Positions 7,029 to 12,194 of a stretch of DNA of 12,194 nucleotides are shown piece by piece. The stretch lies in assembly GCA_022704885.1 (NCBI GenBank), contig JAKJFO010000121.1, positions 1-12,194 on the forward strand, written 5' to 3'. Positions within the stretch are counted from its first letter, which is position 1; each line of letters begins with the position of its first letter. A program made the position numbers and the translations under genes. Under the pieces are notes generated by a model. The model saw only the letters and a list, made by a program, of their open reading frames with translations, made no database searches and was not told where the DNA came from. The stretch is from Candidatus Rifleibacteriota bacterium (lineage in GTDB: Bacteria; Riflebacteria; Ozemobacteria; Ozemobacterales; Ozemobacteraceae).

Positions 7029-8309
7029 TCAGTCTATTGTTTCTACCAGGGTCAGATCCCTGACGAAGTAGATTCCGTATGCTTCGACCACCTCTTCATG
7101 AGTGATCTCAACATTCGGATCTTCAAGATACCTTTTGCGGTCGCGAATGATGTTGAGGATATCACGCGGATGCACAGCCCGCAAGCCTCTCTTGTCGGCT
7201 TTGTAAAGGACGAGAATATCGTCGATGTTGGTCTGGCTGAACTTCAAGCCCAGCTTGGAAATCGTCGATTTCCAGATTTCGGTGTATTCTTCTATGGTCG
7301 GGTTACGAACGTTGATCTTGTATGGCAGACGGCGCAGAAACGCGTCATCGACGATTTTCATCGGATCGAGGTTGGTCGAGAACAGAACGATTTCGTCGGT
7401 CGGCACTTCCATGCGCTGGCCACCGAGAACCAGATAGTCAACCTTGTTTTCGAGCGGAATGATGAAACGGTTGAAAATTTCCTCGACACCGCAGCGCTGG
7501 CGACCAAGGTCGTCGATGAGCAGAACGCCACCAGTAGCTTTAACCTGCGGTGGCGCATCAAAGCAGCCAAACTTGGTATTGTATTTAACTTCGAGGTCTT
7601 CGAGAGTCAGTTCGCCGCCGGCGGTGATCAGTGGCGGGTTAACTGCCACCCATCTCTCATCGTAACCTTCGAGATCGATTCCTTCGATCGGCACATGACA
7701 GCTGGGGTCAAAGACTCTGACCAGCTGGTTACTGACTTCAACGGCGTAAGGCACGATCATCGGCGGCAGCAGCTTGACTACAGAGCTGCACAGAAAGGTT
7801 TTACCATTGCCGGGAAAACCGTAGACAAATGCCGGCTTGCGCGCACAGACGGCCTGACCGATCTGAAACAGCACATCTTTGTAACCGAGATGATGTGAGA
7901 ACTTCTCTTCCATCAGTTTGCGGTTGATCGCAAATCCCTGTTTACCCTCGCTGAGAACCTGACGGGTGATTCTGATATATTCATCAAAACTGACCGGAGC
8001 CGGGCCAATATACTTGTCGCGGTCGAGAATGTTGCGGGCACGTTCGGTGCCTTTCGGATAAAGACCATACTGATAATCGGTGCCCATACCTGAACCACCG
8101 ACCATCCCGACGATTTCGAGCTTTTTCAGTTCGCTGATCACAGCCTGAACGATTTCGGTATTGATCTTGAGATCTCTGGCCAGGCGGCGTGGCACCTGTT
8201 TGCCATGTACGAACAGTTCTTTGATAATCAGATCGGTAATGATTTCGGGGTCTATCTTGAGGTCATGAAGCGTTTTGGCTTCGGCCGGAATGATTTTTTT
8301 AAGATCCAC
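7029..8309 (-). CDS. winged-helix AAA+ ATPase
   Basis: A 426-residue soluble AAA+ ATPase. Residues about 15-95 look like a winged-helix domain (helices, then the turn GMVGGSGMGTDYQYGL). A linker IGPAPVSFDEYIR (101-113) leads to the ATPase core: Walker A GFPGNGKT (164-171), Walker B GVLLIDDLGRQ (261-271), sensor 1 FSTNLDP with Asn313, Arg326/Arg327 in DDAFLRRLPY as candidate arginine fingers, and GLRAVHPRDI with Arg382 in the sensor-2 region. The same arrangement occurs in a widespread family annotated only as ATP-binding protein in proteobacteria and Planctomycetes; I know of no settled function. The start is GTG at 8309, with AGGGAGG (plus-strand 8319-8325) nine bases upstream. It has its own promoter and terminator, so it is a single-gene unit and its substrate is not shown by context. 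Confidence 0.93.
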   Translation of the reverse strand: MDLKKIIPAEAKTLHDLKIDPEIITDLIIKELFVHGKQVPRRLARDLKINTEIVQAVISELKKLEIVGMVGGSGMGTDYQYGLYPKGTERARNILDRDKYIGPAPVSFDEYIRITRQVLSEGKQGFAINRKLMEEKFSHHLGYKDVLFQIGQAVCARKPAFVYGFPGNGKTFLCSSVVKLLPPMIVPYAVEVSNQLVRVFDPSCHVPIEGIDLEGYDERWVAVNPPLITAGGELTLEDLEVKYNTKFGCFDAPPQVKATGGVLLIDDLGRQRCGVEEIFNRFIIPLENKVDYLVLGGQRMEVPTDEIVLFSTNLDPMKIVDDAFLRRLPYKINVRNPTIEEYTEIWKSTISKLGLKFSQTNIDDILVLYKADKRGLRAVHPRDILNIIRDRKRYLEDPNVEITHEEVVEAYGIYFVRDLTLVETID

Positions 8310-8342
8310 TGTTAAAAGCCTCCCTGAAGCTGATATGTGTCA

Positions 8343-8371
8343 GATATAACAGTTTTGCCGGCGATAAGCAA
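8343..8371 (-). promoter_or_regulatory. candidate promoter of the AAA+ ATPase gene
   Basis: On the minus strand, TTGCTT (plus-strand 8366-8371, three of six) is followed after 17 bases by TATATC (8343-8348, four of six). This predicts a start near 8336 and a leader of about 27 bases containing the AGGGAGG ribosome site. It is modest in score but correctly placed. Confidence 0.4.
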
Positions 8372-8380
8372 TACGGAAAT

Positions 8381-8398
8381 CCGGTATGACTTTACCGG
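8381..8398. repeat. inverted repeat between divergent promoters, possible operator
   Basis: CCGGTA (8381-8386) and TACCGG (8393-8398) form a perfect 6-bp inverted repeat with a 6-base spacer. The right arm overlaps the -35 of the nucleotidyltransferase promoter. The left arm is 10 bases from the -35 of the divergent ATPase promoter. The position suits a regulator controlling one or both genes, but a chance match cannot be excluded. Confidence 0.35.
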
Positions 8399-8419
8399 CT
8401 GTCGATTAAGCTTTATAAT
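8391..8419 (+). promoter_or_regulatory. sigma70-type promoter of the nucleotidyltransferase gene
   Basis: TTTACC (8391-8396, four of six) is followed after a 17-base spacer by a perfect TATAAT (8414-8419). The expected start is near 8426, giving a leader of about 20 bases that holds the AAGGAG site at 8433-8438. Confidence 0.65.
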
Positions 8420-8445
8420 CTGCAATCAGTGGAAGGAGTCACGTG

Positions 8446-9054
8446 ATGCTCGATGCGCTGATATTACTGGCCGGTTATTCGAGCCGGATGGGGCAGCCGA
8501 AACAGCATACCAGCCTGGCAGGGAAAACTTTTCTCGAAACCATAACCAGCAAGCTGGTGGCATGCCGAAGCGAGTTTCGTCACCTGCTGTTTGTCGGCCA
8601 GCAAAGCGATTCAGCCGCCGAAAAACTTGTCATTGACCACGGCGGCACCTGGCTGATCAACCCGAACCCTGAACTTGGCCCGTTGAGTTCGATCAGAATC
8701 GCAATTCAGCACTGTTCTGACGATGTCGCCAAGATGCTGTGGCCGGTCGATCATCCGATGATAGCGGCCAGAACGATCAGCCAGCTGATCACCTTGTGGT
8801 CGAAAGAGACCAGCATGATCACGGTACCGTCAAATGGTGAGCGGCGAGGGCATCCGACGATTTTTCCCGACTGGTGCTGCCGCGAATTCTTTAACATAGA
8901 GCTCGACGCGGGAGCAAAAAAGCTGCTGCAGCTCTATCCCGATCGAATCAGATACCTGCTGACAGACGACATCTGGATCACCAGAAATCTTAACACTCCC
9001 CGGGCGCTGGCTGAAGCAGAGGCATGGCTGCAGACTAATCAGGCTCGACGATGA
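8446..9054 (+). CDS. MobA/MocA-like nucleotidyltransferase
   Basis: A 202-residue cytosolic protein of the MobA-like NTP-transferase fold, typical MocA length. The nucleotide-binding signature LLAGYSSRMGQPK is at 7-19, with Arg14 and Lys19 in the usual places. GPLSSIRIAI (78-87) and WPVDHPMI (99-106) follow, with Asp102 at the expected metal position. RRGHPTIF (133-140) and a GAKKLL helix (156-161) complete the family pattern. MocA proteins attach CMP to molybdopterin for xanthine-oxidase-type enzymes. No molybdenum-cofactor gene is nearby, so the acceptor may be different. The second Ala of the usual LAAG is shifted to LLAG, and the usual near-C-terminal DxDTP reads NLNTP (181-185). The start is ATG at 8446, with AAGGAG seven bases upstream; GTG at 8443 would leave only four. 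The last 20 bases overlap the 3' end of the convergent phosphatase gene. Confidence 0.85.
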   Translation: MLDALILLAGYSSRMGQPKQHTSLAGKTFLETITSKLVACRSEFRHLLFVGQQSDSAAEKLVIDHGGTWLINPNPELGPLSSIRIAIQHCSDDVAKMLWPVDHPMIAARTISQLITLWSKETSMITVPSNGERRGHPTIFPDWCCREFFNIELDAGAKKLLQLYPDRIRYLLTDDIWITRNLNTPRALAEAEAWLQTNQARR

Positions 9055-10297
9055 GCAGGGTGATATCGTCTGACGGGCTGGTATCTCCAAGCCAGTCTTT
9101 GAAGTCACCGATAATGCCCTGCACCGCCTGATCTACCGGCAGATCGCGGGTTTTCTGCAACAGCTGCAAAAACCTGTCATCACCAAAAAACTCTTTTGAG
9201 CCTTGGCGGCGGGCCTCTGTAATACCGTCAGAATAGAGAATCACACGATCTCCCGAGGACAACCGTAACGTGAATTCTTCGTAAATACAGTCATCGGTAA
9301 GCCCGACCGGAACATTGCCCTCGCGGCAGACAATGACCATACCGGCACGATCCTGCAGCAGCAGAGGGGTATGGCCAGCTCGACAATAGGTCAGGGTTCG
9401 CTTCTTCAGATCAATGATACCGTAGATCATGGTGAAATACTGAAAATTGTTCTTATCGAGCATGAACTCGGCATTGAGCTCGTTGGCGACCTCCGCCGGC
9501 GAGCGCGGTGTCCCGTCGGGAAGACGAAGTATGCTGTTTTCGCCTTCCCACGCAGACAGCATGCGATGAACGCTGACGGCAAGCATCGCTGACTGAATAC
9601 CATGCCCTGAAACATCGAGTATAAAAAGAGCAGCCATGCCGTTATCCAGTGGCATGATGTTGAGAAGGTCACCTCCGATATTTTCGCTGGTTTCGTAAAA
9701 CCACGAAAAATTAAGGCCGGGAATACTGATACGCTTATCTGGAAGCAGACTGCGCTGCATGTTGCCGGCAGCGGCCATGTCTTCTCGCAATTCTTCGAGA
9801 ACCTGGCTCAATCTCTGGTTTTTCTCTGCGAGTTCTTTCGCCAGCATTTCGAGTTCGGCCTCATGAAACTTACGATGATCGGTTTCTGACTTAAGCCGCA
9901 ACATCGATCTTATTCTGGCAACGAGCTCCAGTTCCTTGATCGGCTTGGTGACATAATCGACGGCACCAGCGTCAAAAGCTTCTACCAGGTCCTGGGTTTC
10001 CGAGCGGGCGCTGACCACGACTATCGGGATGTCCTGGTATTCAGGATGGTTTCGGATCTCGCGAATTGCCTGAATGCCCGAGATTTCCGGCATCATTATA
10101 TCCATGAGAACCATGTCGATCCTGGCATTTCGGGGTGACTCGACCAGACCGATGTATTCATAAGCCTCTCGGGCAGACGATGCCAGAAAAATGTTTTCGA
10201 AGCTTTCGCTCTCGAGAATGGCTTCGAGCAGCAGCAGATTATCAGGTGCGTCATCGACCACCAGAATGTTCATTTTGCCCTGAACATGTTTGCTCAT
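9035..10297 (-). CDS. response regulator with PP2C-type (RsbU/SpoIIE) phosphatase output
   Basis: A 420-residue cytoplasmic protein. The N-terminal receiver (9-135) has the acidic pair Asp15/Asp16, phosphoacceptor Asp66 (LMDIMMPE), the switch Ser96 and Lys118 in TKP. A coiled-coil linker (about 138-180) joins it to a PP2C-like serine/threonine phosphatase (181-420) with QRSLLP (181-186), GGD at 208-210, LDVSGHG (Asp228), RAGHTPLL (306-313), YSDGITEAR (Asp357) and SDDITLL (Asp410/Asp411). The metal-binding aspartates appear intact; the common second Asp of GGDxYD is Asn213. Proteins of this design usually dephosphorylate anti-sigma-factor antagonists when the receiver is phosphorylated, but no such partner is encoded here. 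The ATG at 10297 follows the kinase stop by 4 bases, with an AGAGAGG site inside the kinase end. Met9 is a weaker alternative start. The kinase immediately upstream is the likely phosphodonor. Confidence 0.94.
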   Translation of the reverse strand: MSKHVQGKMNILVVDDAPDNLLLLEAILESESFENIFLASSAREAYEYIGLVESPRNARIDMVLMDIMMPEISGIQAIREIRNHPEYQDIPIVVVSARSETQDLVEAFDAGAVDYVTKPIKELELVARIRSMLRLKSETDHRKFHEAELEMLAKELAEKNQRLSQVLEELREDMAAAGNMQRSLLPDKRISIPGLNFSWFYETSENIGGDLLNIMPLDNGMAALFILDVSGHGIQSAMLAVSVHRMLSAWEGENSILRLPDGTPRSPAEVANELNAEFMLDKNNFQYFTMIYGIIDLKKRTLTYCRAGHTPLLLQDRAGMVIVCREGNVPVGLTDDCIYEEFTLRLSSGDRVILYSDGITEARRQGSKEFFGDDRFLQLLQKTRDLPVDQAVQGIIGDFKDWLGDTSPSDDITLLIVEPD

Positions 10298-10301
10298 GCT
10301 G

Positions 10302-12062
10302 TTATACCTCTCTCTTTTTCAGATGCAGGCTGAAAGTAGACCCGCGCCCGAGCTCACTGGCAACCGAAATATCTATATCAAGCAGGTTGGCAAAAGACCT
10401 GGCGATGGCAAGCCCCAGTCCGGCGCCACCATAACGACGGGCAAGGCTGTTATCGCCCTGCTGAAACGCTTCAAAAATCACCTCGAGCTGATCATGTGCG
10501 ATACCAGGTCCTGAATCGGTAATCGACACTCGCTCAGGAAAATTCTGCTGATCTGTAGCCACTTCGATAAGAACTTTCGAGTGGTCGGAAAACTTGACCG
10601 CGTTATCGATAAGATTCTGTAAGATCTGGCGCAGCTTGACCTGATCTGACCTGATTTCACAACAGACCGGCGGAATTCTCAGCTCGATTTCGATACCCTT
10701 TTCTTCAATGAGAACCTGCATGAGATCTATGACCTCAGCGATCATGTCGCCGACATTGACGCTGGAAATATTTACTTCGGCAAAGCCTGATTCACTGCGT
10801 GAATAATCGAGAATGCTGTTGATCAGCTGCAATAATGCTTCGCCATTACGGCTGATACGTTCGAGAAACAGCATCTCTTTGGCGGTGAACTGCTCGGCAT
10901 GCCGCTGCAGATGCCGGGAAAACCCGATAATCGAATTAAGCGGAGTACGCAGTTCGTGATTCATCTTGGCAATAAACACGCTTTTAGCAGCGCTGGACTT
11001 CTCAGCTTCCAGCTTGGCATGCTGAAGCTCTTCAAGAATTCTGCGCTGTTCAGTTATATCGCGACTTACCCCGTAAACCGCCCGGTTCGCCCGATCTACC
11101 GAACTGTTCCACAGCATCCAGAGATATTCACCGTTCTTTTTGCGCAAACGCATGACACGTCCGACTACGTTGCGAACGCCGAGAATGTCGGTCAGAACCT
11201 GCCCTGATTCACCTAGATCGTCGGGGTGAATAAGAGTCGCCAGTTCACTGCCCTCGAGTTCGCCGACGGCGTATCCCATGACATCCTGCCACTGAGGGTT
11301 AACCCGCTTGAATCTGCCATCGAAACCAAGAATGCAGAAAAGGTCGAGAGACATCAGAAAAAAACTGTTGCGCTCACTTTCGAGCTTGCGCGACTCGGAA
11401 AGATCTCTGATAAAGCCGGTAAAAAGGCTGCCTGACTCGAGTCTGACTTCGCCAACTGCCAGATCGACCGGAAAAAGAGAGCCGTCACGACGTTGCGCAT
11501 CTACCTGCCGCCCAATGCCGATTATGTGCGGGATTCTGGTATTCAGATAACGCTGCATGTATTCATCGTGTCGGCTGCGATGAGGTTCTGGCGCCAACAT
11601 TGAAACGTTGTTTCCCAGAACTTCGCAGGCATAGTAGCCGAACATCTTTTCGGCAGCACGATTGAACCCCTGAATGACACCTTTCTGATCGATAATGACG
11701 ATTCCATCGACAGCAAGTTCGATAATGGTCGACAGCGTCTTTTCACTTACCATCAACGGTGTATCGCTGGCCGAAAATGAGTTGCCAGCCTCGCTCTCGC
11801 AAATCTCGCCGCTTACAGTAAGACAGGCGCGGCCGTTCAGCAACTTTCGCTCAACGCGAAAAAAGCCACAGCGACGGGTTCCCTGCCAGAAAAATGGCAT
11901 CTTCCTCTCAAGGGCTGTAAACTCAGAAGATATTATGCTGGCAAAAACATCTGTATCAGCCAGACAGGGAAAAACATCGGCCAGCTGATACCTATTTTCT
12001 GCATCTTCAGCCATATCGGTAGAATGCAGAGCCAGATTGTCGAGCCAGAAAACGAACAGCAA
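10302..12062 (-). CDS. PAS-PAS sensor histidine kinase with FixL-like haem-PAS signature
   Basis: A 586-residue cytoplasmic kinase without membrane segments. Residues 1-105 hold no clear domain, perhaps a worn PAS fold. PAS 1 (about 110-228) strongly resembles the oxygen-sensing PAS of FixL: His165, Arg171, His179, Ile180, Arg185, Leu201 and Val203 line up without gaps with BjFixL His200 (haem ligand), Arg206, His214, Ile215, Arg220, Leu236 and Ile238. PAS 2 (about 232-350) carries an HPDD motif and ends in SRDITEQ. The HisKA box MNHELRTPLN has phosphoacceptor His369. The ATPase domain has Asn487 (N box), DSGPG (516-520) and GGAGLGLA (545-552). There is no receiver on the kinase itself. I prefer TTG at 12062 because GGTGGAGGT lies 6 bases upstream; the ATG at 12104 has no ribosome site. 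The receiver-PP2C gene begins 4 bases after its stop. Kinase identity is certain; haem binding is inferred. Confidence 0.93.
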   Translation of the reverse strand: MLFVFWLDNLALHSTDMAEDAENRYQLADVFPCLADTDVFASIISSEFTALERKMPFFWQGTRRCGFFRVERKLLNGRACLTVSGEICESEAGNSFSASDTPLMVSEKTLSTIIELAVDGIVIIDQKGVIQGFNRAAEKMFGYYACEVLGNNVSMLAPEPHRSRHDEYMQRYLNTRIPHIIGIGRQVDAQRRDGSLFPVDLAVGEVRLESGSLFTGFIRDLSESRKLESERNSFFLMSLDLFCILGFDGRFKRVNPQWQDVMGYAVGELEGSELATLIHPDDLGESGQVLTDILGVRNVVGRVMRLRKKNGEYLWMLWNSSVDRANRAVYGVSRDITEQRRILEELQHAKLEAEKSSAAKSVFIAKMNHELRTPLNSIIGFSRHLQRHAEQFTAKEMLFLERISRNGEALLQLINSILDYSRSESGFAEVNISSVNVGDMIAEVIDLMQVLIEEKGIEIELRIPPVCCEIRSDQVKLRQILQNLIDNAVKFSDHSKVLIEVATDQQNFPERVSITDSGPGIAHDQLEVIFEAFQQGDNSLARRYGGAGLGLAIARSFANLLDIDISVASELGRGSTFSLHLKKREV

Positions 12063-12068
12063 ATTAGA

Positions 12069-12077
12069 ACCTCCACC
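12069..12077 (-). promoter_or_regulatory. strong ribosome binding site deciding a TTG start
   Basis: GGTGGAGGT on the minus strand is nearly full anti-16S complement and lies exactly 6 bases before TTG at 12062. It fixes the kinase start there instead of at the ATG 14 codons upstream, which has only A/T-rich sequence before it. Confidence 0.7.
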
Positions 12078-12081
12078 GGCA

Positions 12082-12110
12082 ATTGTAGTGTTCACGCCAA
12101 TCATTGAGTA
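12082..12110 (-). promoter_or_regulatory. weak candidate promoter of the kinase/phosphatase operon
   Basis: On the minus strand, TACTCA (12105-12110, three of six) is followed after 17 bases by TACAAT (12082-12087, five of six). The start would fall at about 12075, too close to the ribosome site, so a promoter further upstream or outside the window is equally likely. I see no other feature between 12111 and the window end. Confidence 0.2.
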
Positions 12111-12194
12111 TTAATGGCAGCAATTCTCGGTATACGTACTGAAGCAGGTTCTCACACATAGTTTGTTTGATTTGCATCTCTCAATGCTACTTTC

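Noticed and set aside
7098..7898. 266-codon open frame antisense to the AAA+ ATPase
   Set aside because: The opposite strand encodes a protein with complete Walker and sensor motifs; this frame has no ribosome site or recognisable domain.

Overview
The window is chromosomal, roughly half G+C, densely coded, and shows no mobile element, CRISPR array, rRNA or tRNA. It holds nine supported protein genes in seven probable transcription units, most with recognisable Shine-Dalgarno sites and several with sigma70-like promoters. Nothing fixes the organism. The mix (a housekeeping adenosylhomocysteinase with proteobacterial-type insertion, a Firmicutes-like DUF5693/CsaB envelope enzyme, a winged-helix AAA+ ATPase of a type found in proteobacteria and Planctomycetes, and a soluble PAS kinase paired with a receiver-PP2C phosphatase) suggests an uncultured lineage. 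A Riflebacteria-like bacterium is one possibility, held at low confidence.

Layout, left to right. (1) ahcY on the plus strand, with a near-consensus promoter and a strong intrinsic terminator. (2) A minus-strand pair: a small secreted protein followed 3 bases later by a 1009-residue fusion of a DUF5693-like membrane module and a CsaB-type polysaccharide pyruvyl transferase. (3) A divergent plus-strand orphan of 242 residues that I do not recognise. (4) A minus-strand polytopic membrane protein with a degenerate C-terminal FHA domain, converging on the orphan. (5) A minus-strand winged-helix AAA+ ATPase, separated from the FHA gene by an intrinsic terminator. (6) A divergent plus-strand MobA/MocA-like nucleotidyltransferase. 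(7) A minus-strand pair, transcribed kinase first: a cytoplasmic PAS histidine kinase and a receiver-PP2C (RsbU/SpoIIE-type) phosphatase, whose 3' end overlaps the nucleotidyltransferase gene by 20 bases.

The most notable signal is in the kinase. Its first clear PAS domain matches the haem-PAS of rhizobial FixL, including the proximal haem histidine and the haem-pocket Arg/His/Arg positions, without gaps between them. The gene beside it is not a FixJ transcription factor but a receiver fused to a PP2C phosphatase. This suggests a gas- or redox-sensing kinase rewired to a partner-switching (anti-sigma-factor antagonist) output; the haem, the gas and the phosphatase target are all inference. 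The second notable point is the DUF5693-CsaB fusion, which links a membrane module of unknown function directly to pyruvylation of a cell-wall polymer, with a small exported protein in the same operon.
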